64,000 nt of DNA, from NCBI RefSeq assembly GCF_001570485.1, contig NZ_BCTA01000086.1:16519-80518 (forward strand), written 5' to 3'. The notes under the pieces are model-generated. The model was given only the letters and a program-made list of their open reading frames with translations, made no database searches and was not told the origin of the DNA. The stretch comes from Mycolicibacterium novocastrense (lineage in GTDB: Bacteria > Actinomycetota > Actinomycetes > Mycobacteriales > Mycobacteriaceae). Both the position numbers and the translations under genes were made by a program. Positions 52,928 to 61,069 of this stretch are shown here, piece after piece; the first letter of the stretch is position 1, and every line of letters starts with the position of its first letter.

Positions 52928-53776
52928 TCACTCCTTCGTGTGCGGCACGCCGAGCCCGGCGGCCAGGTTCTGCAGCGCGATCTCGGCCAGCGGGAGTTCG
53001 GTCCCGGTGGTCTTGCCCAGCGCGAGCGCCAAGCTGAGGTCCTTTTCGGCGAGTCCACGTGTGTGCGTGAACATGTCGTACAGGAAGTGGTCCCGGGTGA
53101 GCGGCTCGGTGTCGTCGCGGTACATGATGGCTCCGGGTCCACCACTCTGCGCGTCACTGTGCCGCACCACACGACCGAGCTTCTGCAGGTCCAGCCCGGC
53201 CGCCTCGGCCAGTTTCTGCGCCTCACAGGCCGCGGCGAACCCGATGAAGGTCAACATGTTGCGGGCCAGCTTCATCCGCGTTCCCGCTCCGGGCTCACCG
53301 GCCCGGACGACCAGCGACGCCCACTTCTTGAACACCGGCTTGACCTTGGCGAAGGCCTCGTCGTCGGCACCGACCATCACGGCGAGCTCACCCTTGTCGG
53401 CCGCCCCGGCGCCCCCGCTGACAGGCGCGTCCACGATGTGAATATCTTTGTCCCGCAACTGATCGGCCAACTCTGCGGCAGTGTCTGGTTCGATCGTCGA
53501 GTGAATGGCGATCACGGTGCCCGGCGCGGCATGCTCACCGAGTTGTCCCACCACGTCGCGCACCTGTTCGTCGTTGAGCACGGTGACGCTGATGATGTCG
53601 GCCTTCGCGACATCGGCGATGGTGTCGGCGACATTGGCACCCAGCTCGACCAGCGGGGTCATTGCCTCGGTGCGCACGTCGAACACGATGAGCCCGCCCG
53701 GCCAGTCGACCAGACGCTTGGCCATCGGCGCGCCCTGGTTGCCCAGTCCGATGTACCCCAGCTTGACGTCGCTCAC
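52928..53776 (-). CDS. 3-Hydroxyisobutyrate dehydrogenase-like beta-hydroxyacid dehydrogenase
   Basis: 282 residues. Cofactor motif KLGYIGLGNQGAPMAKRLV, substrate motif DAPVSGGAGAADKGELAVMVGA, and the catalytic Lys region GAGTRMKLARNMLTF. Oxidises a beta-hydroxy acid with NAD(P); exact acid unknown. GTG at 53776 overlaps the SDR stop (GTGA). It is third in the SDR-HIBADH-CMD-unknown run. Confidence 0.88.
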   Translation of the reverse strand: MSDVKLGYIGLGNQGAPMAKRLVDWPGGLIVFDVRTEAMTPLVELGANVADTIADVAKADIISVTVLNDEQVRDVVGQLGEHAAPGTVIAIHSTIEPDTAAELADQLRDKDIHIVDAPVSGGAGAADKGELAVMVGADDEAFAKVKPVFKKWASLVVRAGEPGAGTRMKLARNMLTFIGFAAACEAQKLAEAAGLDLQKLGRVVRHSDAQSGGPGAIMYRDDTEPLTRDHFLYDMFTHTRGLAEKDLSLALALGKTTGTELPLAEIALQNLAAGLGVPHTKE

Positions 53777-54534
53777 CTGATGATCTGCCCGCCGTCGACG
53801 TTGAAGATCTGGCCGGTGATCCACTTCGCCTGATCCGACAGCAGGAACAGGCACATTCCGACGAGATCTTCGGGTTGGCCCATGCGCGACAACGGAATTC
53901 CCTTGACGATGTCGGCGACCATCTCCTGAGGCGTGGTCGTGCGGTTGGCCTCCGTGTCGATCGGCCCCGGCGCGATCGCGTTCACCCTGATGTTCTGCCC
54001 GCCGAGTTCGGTGGCCAGTTGCTGTGTCAGCCCGTTGATGCCGACCTTGGCCAGGCCGTAGAAGTTCGAGTACAGCCACGCCGCGGTCGAGGACTGGTTG
54101 ACGATCGCGCCGCCGCCCCGTTTGGCCATCTTCTTGTACACCGCACGGGTACAGACCAGCGCCCCGTCCATGTTCACGCTCATGAACTTCTTGTAGTAGT
54201 CCCAGTCGACGGTGATCAGGAAGTCCAGTTTCATGCCGCCGAAGATCGCGGCGTTGTTGACCAGGTAGTCGATGCCACCGAACTCCGAAAGCGTCTGCGC
54301 CGCCATCTCCTTCGCGGACTCCGGGTCGGACACGTCGACGCGCACGGCGAGCGCGCTGCCGCCCTCCCCCGTGATCCCGTCGGCGACCTTCTGCGCGCCC
54401 TCGGTGTTGATGTCGGCCACCACCACCGCGGCGCCTTCGCGCGCCAGCGCCTCGGCATATGCTTGGCCGATACCGCCGCCCGCGCCGGTGACGATGGCCA
54501 CCTTGTCCTTGAACTGGTCTCCGTAGAGCCCCAT
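53773..54534 (-). CDS. Short-chain dehydrogenase/reductase (Rv0769 type)
   Basis: 253-residue classical SDR. TGAGGGIG cofactor motif, Asp after beta-2 (VVADIN) for NAD, NNAAIFGG, catalytic Ser in NQSSTAAW and Y-G-L-A-K. The C-terminal NVDGGQIIR motif is present. ATG at 54534. It is the first gene of the four-gene operon that ends with the unknown protein. The aldA stop lies 82 nt upstream on the same strand, past a hairpin. Confidence 0.89.
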   Translation of the reverse strand: MGLYGDQFKDKVAIVTGAGGGIGQAYAEALAREGAAVVVADINTEGAQKVADGITGEGGSALAVRVDVSDPESAKEMAAQTLSEFGGIDYLVNNAAIFGGMKLDFLITVDWDYYKKFMSVNMDGALVCTRAVYKKMAKRGGGAIVNQSSTAAWLYSNFYGLAKVGINGLTQQLATELGGQNIRVNAIAPGPIDTEANRTTTPQEMVADIVKGIPLSRMGQPEDLVGMCLFLLSDQAKWITGQIFNVDGGQIIR

Positions 54535-54587
54535 CGCGTTCCTTTCGTCGTTGCCGAGTGTGGGGTTGTGTCACGTTGTTTGCGTCT

Positions 54588-54610
54588 GAACGTGCGGGTA
54601 ACCCACGTTC
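54588..54610. terminator. Inverted repeat between aldA and the SDR operon
   Basis: GAACGTGCGGGT (54588-54599) faces ACCCACGTTC (54601-54610): a near-perfect dyad with one unpaired base. It lies in the 82-nt gap after the aldA stop. It could be a weak terminator for aldA or an operator for the SDR operon; no T-run follows it on the minus strand. Confidence 0.4.
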
Positions 54611-54616
54611 GGCGTG

Positions 54617-56083
54617 TCAGACAGCCGTGGCGATCGCCTTAATCTCCAGGTATTCCTCGAAGCCGGCCAGCCCCATCTCCCGGCCGAGCCCGGACTGTTT
54701 GTAGCCACCGAAGGGCATGTCCGCCGAATACCAGACGCCGCCGTTGATGTTGACCGTACCGACCCGCATCCGTGCCGCGACCCGGTTCGCGCGTTCTTCG
54801 TCGGCCGAGAACACGGTTCCCGAAAGGCCGTACGCCGAATCGTTGGCGATGCGGACCGCGTCGTCGTCACCGTCATGCGCAATGACCGTCAGCACAGGCC
54901 CGAAGATCTCCTCGCGGGAGACCTTGGCGTTGTTGTCCAGCCCGGCGATGACGGTGGGTTCGATGAAGAAGCCGGTGTCGCGGTCAGCGGGCCGGCCACC
55001 CCCGACGGCGAACTTGCCGCCCTCGTCGATCGCGGAGTCGAGGTAGCCCTGAACCCGGTCGCGCTGGCGTGCGGAAATGAGTGGGCCGCAGATGGTTCCG
55101 GCGTCCTGGGGGTCGCCCGGCCTCAGCCCGCCCATCGTCGCCGCAGCCGCCTCCACCGCCTCGTCGTAACGTGCCCGGGGCACCACCAGTCGGGTCGTGA
55201 TGGCACATCCCTGCCCGGCGTGCATCGACGCGGTGAACGCCGACATCGAACAGGCGGCGGCCAGGTCGGCGTCGTCGAGCACCAGAAACGCCGACTTGCC
55301 GCCCAGCTCCAAGAACACCTTCTTGATCGTCGCGGCGCCGTCGGCCATCACGCTGCGGCCGGTCGCCGTCGACCCGGTGAACGAAACCATGTCCACCCGC
55401 GGGTCTTTGGACAGCAGCGCACCGACCCCGTGGTCGCTGGAGGTCACGATGTTGACCACCCCCGGCGGGATGTCGGTGTGCTCGGCGATCAACTCCCCGA
55501 CGGCGGCCGCGCACCACGGGGTGTCCGGTGCCGGCTTGAGCACGATGGTGTTGCCCGCGGCCAGCGCCGGGCCGATCTTGGCGAGGTTGATCTGGTGCGG
55601 GAAGTTCCACGGCGTGATGGCGCCGACGACACCGACGGCCTCGCGGGCGATCCGCCGGCGGGTTTTGATGCCCATCGGCGACGCTTCCCCCAGATCGGTG
55701 ACCCACTGGTAGGACTCCGCGGTGTCGGCGCAGAAGCTCAGATCCTCGACCGGTCCCTCGAGCTGGGCTGCCGAGGTCAACATCCGCGGCGCACCGACCT
55801 CGCCGATCGTGATCTCCCGCAGTTCCTCGATGTGGTCCTTCAGGACCGCCTGCAGCTGGCGCAGGCACCGCACCCGCAGCTTGGTGTCGGTCGACCAGTC
55901 GGTTTCGTCGAAGGCGCGCCTCGCGGCTTCGATGGCACGACCCATGTCGTCGGCGGTGGCGTCGGCCGCAACACCGAGCACTTCCTCGGTCGCGGGGTTG
56001 ACGGTCTCGAACGACCCGCCGCTGCCCGCGACGAGCTTGCCGTCGATGAGCAGCAGACTTTCCCGATTCGCCAGCACAGCCAT
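54617..56083 (-). CDS. aldA: NAD-dependent aldehyde dehydrogenase AldA
   Basis: About 488 residues. GITPWNFPHQ-type motif (VVGAITPWNFPHQINLAKIGPALAAGNTIVLKPAPDTP), catalytic Glu in FLELGGKSAFLVLDDAD and Cys in SMHAGQGCAITTRL, C-terminal YGLSGTVFSADEERANR. ATG at 56083 with GGAGA spaced 5 nt upstream. It diverges from the tetR-cyp123 operon. One of two matching palindromic operators lies just upstream (56106-56117). Confidence 0.94.
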   Translation of the reverse strand: MAVLANRESLLLIDGKLVAGSGGSFETVNPATEEVLGVAADATADDMGRAIEAARRAFDETDWSTDTKLRVRCLRQLQAVLKDHIEELREITIGEVGAPRMLTSAAQLEGPVEDLSFCADTAESYQWVTDLGEASPMGIKTRRRIAREAVGVVGAITPWNFPHQINLAKIGPALAAGNTIVLKPAPDTPWCAAAVGELIAEHTDIPPGVVNIVTSSDHGVGALLSKDPRVDMVSFTGSTATGRSVMADGAATIKKVFLELGGKSAFLVLDDADLAAACSMSAFTASMHAGQGCAITTRLVVPRARYDEAVEAAAATMGGLRPGDPQDAGTICGPLISARQRDRVQGYLDSAIDEGGKFAVGGGRPADRDTGFFIEPTVIAGLDNNAKVSREEIFGPVLTVIAHDGDDDAVRIANDSAYGLSGTVFSADEERANRVAARMRVGTVNINGGVWYSADMPFGGYKQSGLGREMGLAGFEEYLEIKAIATAV

Positions 56084-56105
56084 GCGGTCTCCGTTCACCA
56101 TTGCT

Positions 56106-56117
56106 GGACAACTGTCC
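56106..56117. promoter_or_regulatory. TetR operator candidate near aldA
   Basis: GGACA-AC-TGTCC, a perfect 5-bp dyad with a 2-nt spacer, 23 nt upstream of the aldA ATG and downstream of a minus-strand -10-like TATCGT (56138-56133). The same motif recurs at 56217-56228. Confidence 0.65.
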
Positions 56118-56210
56118 GAATTGATGAACCGAACGATAGTCTGCTCGCGGTGCGGCTGGCAAGCATATGGTTTTCTAGCTGCGTACTTGCGGATCCCAGG
56201 GCAGGTCCGA

Positions 56211-56216
56211 TAACTT
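56211..56216 (+). promoter_or_regulatory. -10 box for a leaderless tetR-cyp123 mRNA
   Basis: TAACTT ends 6 nt before the GTG at 56223. The GTG has no ribosome-binding site, and the operator at 56217-56228 covers the expected start point. Confidence 0.5.
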
Positions 56217-56228
56217 GGACAGGTGTCC
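56217..56228. promoter_or_regulatory. TetR operator candidate over the tetR start
   Basis: GGACA-GG-TGTCC, extended to TGGACA/TGTCCA, overlaps the expected transcription start and the GTG (56223-56225). It matches the site at 56106-56117; the two sites are exactly 111 bp apart. Confidence 0.65.
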
Positions 56229-56831
56229 AGCGAACCCGTGGTTGCGGTCACAGGCCCGCCGCCTGTCAGTACCGGCGAAACACCGCGGAACCGCCGCCAG
56301 GAGGAGACGTTCCGCAAGGTGCTCGCCGCCGGTGTCGAAATGTTGCGCGAATCCTCGTACGCCGATCTGACGGTGCGCGCCGTCGCCGCCAGGGCCAAGG
56401 TCGCGCCGGCCACCGCCTACACCTATTTCTCGTCGAAGAACCATTTGATCGCGGAGGTGTACCTCGACCTCATCCGTCAGGTGCCGTACTTCACCGACGT
56501 CAACGACAGCAGGGTGACCCGCGTCGAGAAGGCCCTGCGCGCGATGGCGTTGACCGTCGCCGACGAACCGGAGGTCGCGGCCGCGTGCACGACCGCGCTG
56601 CTCAGCGGTGCGGACCCCGCGGTGCGGGTGGTGCGCGACCGCATCGGCGGTGAGATCCACCGTCGCATCCGTTCGGCGATGGGACCGGACGCGGACCCGC
56701 GAGCTCTTGCCGCACTGGAGATGACGTTCTTCGGCGCGCTGGTCAACGCCGGCAGCGGCGTGTTCACCTACCACCAGATCGCCGACCGACTCAGTTACGT
56801 GGTCGGCCTCGTCATAGGGGAGGACCAGTGA
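56223..56831 (+). CDS. TetR-family regulator of the aldA/cyp123-cyp51 region (Rv0767c type)
   Basis: 202 residues. HTH: NRRQEETFRKVLAAGVEMLRESSYADLTVRAVAARAKVAPATAYTYFSSKNHLIAEVYLDLI. GTG start, apparently leaderless. Its stop overlaps the cyp123 GTG (GTGA). Two identical palindromes in the divergent region make it the probable repressor of both aldA and its own operon; a P450 substrate or its aldehyde product would be the natural inducer. Confidence 0.89.
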   Translation: MSSEPVVAVTGPPPVSTGETPRNRRQEETFRKVLAAGVEMLRESSYADLTVRAVAARAKVAPATAYTYFSSKNHLIAEVYLDLIRQVPYFTDVNDSRVTRVEKALRAMALTVADEPEVAAACTTALLSGADPAVRVVRDRIGGEIHRRIRSAMGPDADPRALAALEMTFFGALVNAGSGVFTYHQIADRLSYVVGLVIGEDQ

Positions 56832-58036
56832 CGGTCAGCGAAATCGTCCTCGACCCATACGATTACGACTTCCACGAGGATCCGTATCCGTATTACAAAC
56901 GGCTGCGCGACGAGGCGCCGCTGTACCGCAATGACGAACTCGGCTTCTGGGCCCTGTCGCGACATCAGGACGTCTGGGAGGGTTTCCGCAACAGCACCAC
57001 GCTGTCGAACAAGTTCGGCGTATCGCTGGATCCGGCCTCCCGAGGCCCGCACGCGTCCAAGACGATGTCGTTCTTGGCGATGGACGACCCCGACCACCTG
57101 CGACTACGCACACTGGTGTCGAAGGGTTTCACGCCTCGCCGGATCCGTGAGTTGGAACCGCGCGTCACCGAGATCGCGGTGCAGCACCTCGACATCATGC
57201 TGGAGAAGGCCCGCTCCAACGAAACCGTCGACTATGTCGACGAGTTCGCGGGCAAGCTGCCGATGGACGTGATCTCCGAGCTGATGGGCGTCCCGGAACC
57301 GGACCGCACGCAGGTGCGCGCGTGGGCGGACGGTGTGATGCACCGCGACGAGGGCGTGACCGACGTACCGCCCGCGGCCGTCGAGGCGTCGATCAATCTG
57401 ATCGTCTACTACCAGGGCATGGTGGCCGAACGCCGCAAGAACCCGACGGACGACCTCACCACCGCGCTGCTGGAGGCCGAGATCAACGGTGACCGGCTCA
57501 CCGACGACGAGATCCTCGGCTTCATGTTCCTGATGGTGATCGCCGGTAACGAGACGACGACGAAACTGCTTGCGAACGCGGCGTTCTGGGGCCACCGCAA
57601 CCCTGACCAACTCACCCCCCTCTACACCGAGCTGGACCGGATACCGCTGTGGGTCGAGGAAACGCTGCGCTACGACACCTCGAGCCAGATTCTGGCGCGC
57701 ACCGTCGCCGGTGACCTGACGTTGTACGACACCGAAATTCCCGATGGGGATGTCGTGCTGTTGCTGCCCGGTTCGGCGCACCGCGACGAGCGTGTGTTCG
57801 AGGACCCGGACCGGTTCATCATCGGCCGCGAAATCGGTCCCAAGTTGTTGAGTTTCGGTAGCGGCGCCCACTTCTGCCTCGGCGCGCATCTGGCGCGCAT
57901 GGAGGCCAGGGTCGCGCTGACCGAGTTGTTCAAGCGAATCCGCGGTTACGAGGTGGACGAGGCCAACGCCGTCCGCGTCCACTCGAGCAATGTCCGCGGA
58001 TTCGCTCACCTACCGATCACTGTGGAGACTCTCTGA
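56828..58036 (+). CDS. cyp123: Cytochrome P450 CYP123
   Basis: 402 residues, orthologue of Rv0766c by sequence and order. MTVSEIVLDPYDYDFHEDPYPYYKRLRDEAPLYRNDELGFWALSRHQDVW, I-helix MVIAGNETTTKLLANAA, ExxR WVEETLRYD, haem loop LLSFGSGAHFCLGAHLARME. The electron partner is likely the ferredoxin encoded downstream (60221-60430). Substrate unknown. GTG overlaps tetR; the TGA overlaps the SDR start by one base (TGATG). Confidence 0.93.
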   Translation: MTVSEIVLDPYDYDFHEDPYPYYKRLRDEAPLYRNDELGFWALSRHQDVWEGFRNSTTLSNKFGVSLDPASRGPHASKTMSFLAMDDPDHLRLRTLVSKGFTPRRIRELEPRVTEIAVQHLDIMLEKARSNETVDYVDEFAGKLPMDVISELMGVPEPDRTQVRAWADGVMHRDEGVTDVPPAAVEASINLIVYYQGMVAERRKNPTDDLTTALLEAEINGDRLTDDEILGFMFLMVIAGNETTTKLLANAAFWGHRNPDQLTPLYTELDRIPLWVEETLRYDTSSQILARTVAGDLTLYDTEIPDGDVVLLLPGSAHRDERVFEDPDRFIIGREIGPKLLSFGSGAHFCLGAHLARMEARVALTELFKRIRGYEVDEANAVRVHSSNVRGFAHLPITVETL

Positions 58037-58863
58037 TGCCCCGGTTCGACCCCCTGCCCGAACGCCGGCCCGTCATCGTCGCCGGCGCATCGTCCGGAAT
58101 CGGAGAGGCGACGGCGATCGAGATGGCCGCGCGCGGGTTCCCGGTCGCGCTCGGCGCCCGACGCGTGGAGAAACTCGAAGACATCGTCGGAAAGATCAAC
58201 GCCGACGGCGGCGAGGCGGTCGGCTTCCACCTCGACGTCACCGATCCCAACTCGGTGAAAACGTTTGTCGCTCAATCCGTTGAGGCGCTCGGTGAGATCG
58301 AGGTGCTCGTCGCCGGTGCCGGTGACACCTATTTCGGCAAGCTGGCCGAGATCAGCACCGACGAGTTCGAGTCGCAGTTGCAGATTCACCTGGTCGGCGC
58401 CAACCGGCTGGCCTCGGCGGTGCTGCCCGGCATGCTCGAGCGCCGTCGCGGCGACCTGATCTTCGTCGGATCCGATGTGGCGCTGCGTCAGCGGCCGCAT
58501 ATGGGCGCCTACGGGGCGGCGAAGGCCGCGCTTGTCGCCATGGTCAACAACTTCCAGATGGAACTCGAGGGCACCGGCGTGCGCGCGTCCATCGTGCACC
58601 CGGGCCCCACCAAAACCAGCATGGGCTGGAGCCTTCCCGCCGAGAAAATCGGGCCCGCGCTGGAAGATTGGGCGAAGTGGGGCCAGGCCCGCCACGACTA
58701 TTTTCTGCGGGCGTCCGATCTCGCTCGCGCCATCGCCTTCGTGGCGGAGACGCCGCGCGGTGGGTTCATCGCGAACATGGAGCTTCAGCCCGAAGCGCCG
58801 CTGACCACTGCACCCGCAGAACGCCAGCAGCTCAAGTTGAACGAGGAGAACCTGAAGTCATGA
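58036..58863 (+). CDS. Short-chain dehydrogenase between cyp123 and cyp51 (Rv0765c type)
   Basis: 275-residue SDR. VIVAGASSGIGEATAIEMAARGFPVALGARR (Arg after beta-2 suggests NADP), NMEVLVAGAGDTYFGKLAEI-like region, catalytic Ser in IFVGSDVALRQ and Y-G-A-A-K. Position suggests it oxidises or reduces a product of the flanking P450s. Start ATG at 58036; TGA overlaps the cyp51 ATG (ATGA). Confidence 0.9.
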   Translation: MPRFDPLPERRPVIVAGASSGIGEATAIEMAARGFPVALGARRVEKLEDIVGKINADGGEAVGFHLDVTDPNSVKTFVAQSVEALGEIEVLVAGAGDTYFGKLAEISTDEFESQLQIHLVGANRLASAVLPGMLERRRGDLIFVGSDVALRQRPHMGAYGAAKAALVAMVNNFQMELEGTGVRASIVHPGPTKTSMGWSLPAEKIGPALEDWAKWGQARHDYFLRASDLARAIAFVAETPRGGFIANMELQPEAPLTTAPAERQQLKLNEENLKS

Positions 58864-60212
58864 CGACCGCGATCGTGCCCCGGGTTTCCGGCGGCGAAGA
58901 AGAACACGGACATCTGGAGGAGTTTCGCACCGACCCGATCGGTCTGATGAAACGGGTTCGGGAGGAATGCGGCGACGTCGGTTGGTTCCAGTTGGTGGAC
59001 AAGCACGTCATCCTGCTGTCCGGCGCCGAGGCCAACGAGTTCTTCTTCCGTTCGGCTGATGAGGATCTCGACCAGGCCGAGGCCTATCCGTTCATGACGC
59101 CGATCTTCGGCAAGGGCGTGGTGTTCGACGCAAGCCCCGAGCGTCGCAAGGAGATGCTGCACAACTCCGCTCTTCGCGGTGAACACATGAAGGGCCATGC
59201 CACCACCATCGAAGGCGAAGTCAAGAAGATGATCGCCGATTGGGGCGACGAGGGCGAGATTGAACTGCTCGACTTCTTCGCCGAGCTGACGATCTACACG
59301 TCGACGGCCTGCCTGATCGGGCTGAAGTTCCGCAACCAGCTGGACCACCGGTTCGCCGAGTACTACCACGATCTCGAGCGCGGCACCGACCCGCTGTGCT
59401 ACGTCGACCCCTACCTGCCGATCGAGAGTTTCCAGCGCCGCGACGAGGCGCGCGTGAAACTCGTTGCGTTGGTGCAGGAGATCATGAACCAGCGCCTGGC
59501 CAATCCGCCGGCGGACAAGTCCGACCGCGACATGCTCGACGTGCTGGTGTCGATCCGCGACGAGGACGGCAATCCCCGCTTCTCGGCCGACGAAGTCACC
59601 GGCATGTTCATCTCGCTGATGTTCGCCGGGCACCACACCAGTTCGGGGACGTCTGCGTGGACCTTGATCGAGCTGATCCGGCACCCCGAGATCTACGCCA
59701 AGGTTCAGGCCGAACTCGACGAGCTCTACGCCGACGGTCAAGAGGTGAGCTTTCATGCGCTGCGCCAGATTCCGTTGCTGGACAATGTCGTCAAGGAGAC
59801 GCTGCGGCTGCACCCGCCGTTGATCATTTTGATGCGGGTGGCCCAGGGTGAGTTCGAGGTCGCCGGCTTCCCCATTCACAAGGGCGATTTCGTCGCTGCC
59901 TCGCCGGCCATCAGCAACCGGATTCCCGAGGACTTCCCGGATCCCGACGGTTTCAATCCGGACCGCTACAACAAGCCCGAGCAGGCCGACATCGTGAACC
60001 GCTGGACCTGGATTCCGTTTGGTGCCGGCAGGCATCGCTGCGTCGGCGCGGCGTTCGCCCAGATGCAGATCAAGGCGATCTTCTCGGTCCTGTTGCGCGA
60101 GTACGAATTCGAGATGGCGCAACCGGCCGACAGTTACCGCAATGACCACTCGAAGATGGTGGTGCAGCTGCAACGGCCCGCGAAGGCCCGGTACCGCAGG
60201 CGCGCCAAGTAG
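58860..60212 (+). CDS. cyp51: Sterol 14-alpha-demethylase CYP51
   Basis: About 450 residues. MTTAIVPRVSGGEEEHGHLEEFRTDPIGLMKRVREECGDVGWFQLVDKHVILLSG at the N-terminus. I-helix FISLMFAGHHTSSGTSAWTLIEL contains the CYP51 HHTS motif, ExxR is KETLRLHPPL, and the haem loop is WIPFGAGRHRCVGAAFAQMQ. B-prime region YPFMTPIFGKGVVFDA matches CYP51. Demethylates sterols such as lanosterol or obtusifoliol in vitro; the natural mycobacterial substrate is open. Ferredoxin follows. Confidence 0.96.
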   Translation: MTTAIVPRVSGGEEEHGHLEEFRTDPIGLMKRVREECGDVGWFQLVDKHVILLSGAEANEFFFRSADEDLDQAEAYPFMTPIFGKGVVFDASPERRKEMLHNSALRGEHMKGHATTIEGEVKKMIADWGDEGEIELLDFFAELTIYTSTACLIGLKFRNQLDHRFAEYYHDLERGTDPLCYVDPYLPIESFQRRDEARVKLVALVQEIMNQRLANPPADKSDRDMLDVLVSIRDEDGNPRFSADEVTGMFISLMFAGHHTSSGTSAWTLIELIRHPEIYAKVQAELDELYADGQEVSFHALRQIPLLDNVVKETLRLHPPLIILMRVAQGEFEVAGFPIHKGDFVAASPAISNRIPEDFPDPDGFNPDRYNKPEQADIVNRWTWIPFGAGRHRCVGAAFAQMQIKAIFSVLLREYEFEMAQPADSYRNDHSKMVVQLQRPAKARYRRRAK

Positions 60213-60220
60213 GGGATCGA

Positions 60221-60430
60221 ATGGGCTGCTACAGAGTCGAAGTAGACCTGGACCTGTGCCAGGGGCACGCGATGTGTGAGCTCGAGGCGCCCGACTACTT
60301 CACCGTCCCCAAACGCGGCAAGGTCGAAATCCTCGACCCCGAACCACCCGACGACGCCCGCGACGAGATACAGAACGCGGTCGACATGTGCCCGACCCAA
60401 GCACTGGCCATCAAAGAAACAGGAGAATGA
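60221..60430 (+). CDS. fdx: 3Fe-4S ferredoxin of the CYP51 operon
   Basis: 69 residues, MGCYRVEVDLDLCQGHAMCELEAPDYF with CxxHxxC (C13, H16, C19) and later DMCPTQALAI giving the third Cys-Pro. The His in place of the second Cys indicates a 3Fe-4S cluster with His ligation, as in the M. tuberculosis Rv0763c ferredoxin that serves CYP51. It lies 8 nt after cyp51. The stop overlaps or directly precedes the next gene. Confidence 0.93.
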   Translation: MGCYRVEVDLDLCQGHAMCELEAPDYFTVPKRGKVEILDPEPPDDARDEIQNAVDMCPTQALAIKETGE

Positions 60431-60432
60431 CA

Positions 60433-60978
60433 ATGCCGTCACTGCCCCGCGAAGCGCTCGACAACTGGGTCGAGCAGTGGCTGGAGGCCAACCGGGAGGC
60501 CGAACGCAACGGCGACTGGAAGCCGCTGGCCGAGTTCTACACCGATGATGCGACCTACGGCTGGAACATCGGCCCCAAAGAAGACGTCATGTGCGTCGGC
60601 AAAGATGAAATCCGGGATGTCGCACTGGGTTTGGAGATGGAGGGTCTGGAGAACTGGGTCTACGAGTACCAGAAGGTGCTCGTCGACGACAAGCAGGGCG
60701 AGATCGTCGGCTTCTGGAAGCAGATCGCGAACAAGTCAGACGGCACCAAAGACGAGATCTACGGGATCGGGGGCAGCTGGTTCCGGTTGGATGAAAACCT
60801 GAAAATCGAGTGGCAGCGCGACTTCTTCGACTTCGGCCACGTCGCCAAGGGGTACGCGAAGCTGATCGAGTCCGGCGACCTGTCGCCCGGTATGCAGAAG
60901 CGCATCGAGCGCTCCCTGGCCGGGGAGAAGTTGCCCGGTTATTACCCCCTGGGCCAGGCACCGGTACCGATCTGGTGA
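60433..60978 (+). CDS. Rv0762c-type SnoaL/limonene-epoxide-hydrolase-like protein
   Basis: About 181 residues. PSLPREALDNWVEQWLEANREAERNGDWKPLAEFYTDDATYGWNIGPKEDVMCVGKDEIRDVALGLEMEGLENWVYEYQKVLVDDKQGEIVGFWKQIAN is the cone-shaped nuclear-transport-factor-2-like fold. ATG at 60433 chosen because AGGAG (60421-60425) lies 7 nt upstream; the ATG at 60427 is too close. Last gene of the cyp123-cyp51 unit; possibly binds or isomerises a sterol-derived ligand. Function not shown. Confidence 0.8.
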   Translation: MPSLPREALDNWVEQWLEANREAERNGDWKPLAEFYTDDATYGWNIGPKEDVMCVGKDEIRDVALGLEMEGLENWVYEYQKVLVDDKQGEIVGFWKQIANKSDGTKDEIYGIGGSWFRLDENLKIEWQRDFFDFGHVAKGYAKLIESGDLSPGMQKRIERSLAGEKLPGYYPLGQAPVPIW

Positions 60979-61007
60979 CCCGGCCAAGCAGTTGATTGGG
61001 GGTGGGT

Positions 61008-61044
61008 GTGACCTACCTAACTACTGCCTCTAGTCTGAGGTCAC
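61008..61044. promoter_or_regulatory. adhB promoter with flanking inverted repeat
   Basis: GTGACCT (61008-61014) and AGGTCAC (61038-61044) form a perfect 7-bp dyad around a -10-like TAGTCT (61031-61036). An activator or repressor binding site is likely. The regulator is not identified. Confidence 0.5.
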
Positions 61045-61069
61045 CGGTACTAGCGGAAGGCACGTTCGA

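Noticed and set aside
54614..56653. A 679-codon plus-strand frame
   Set aside because: Shadow of aldA that continues into the tetR region in the wrong frame.
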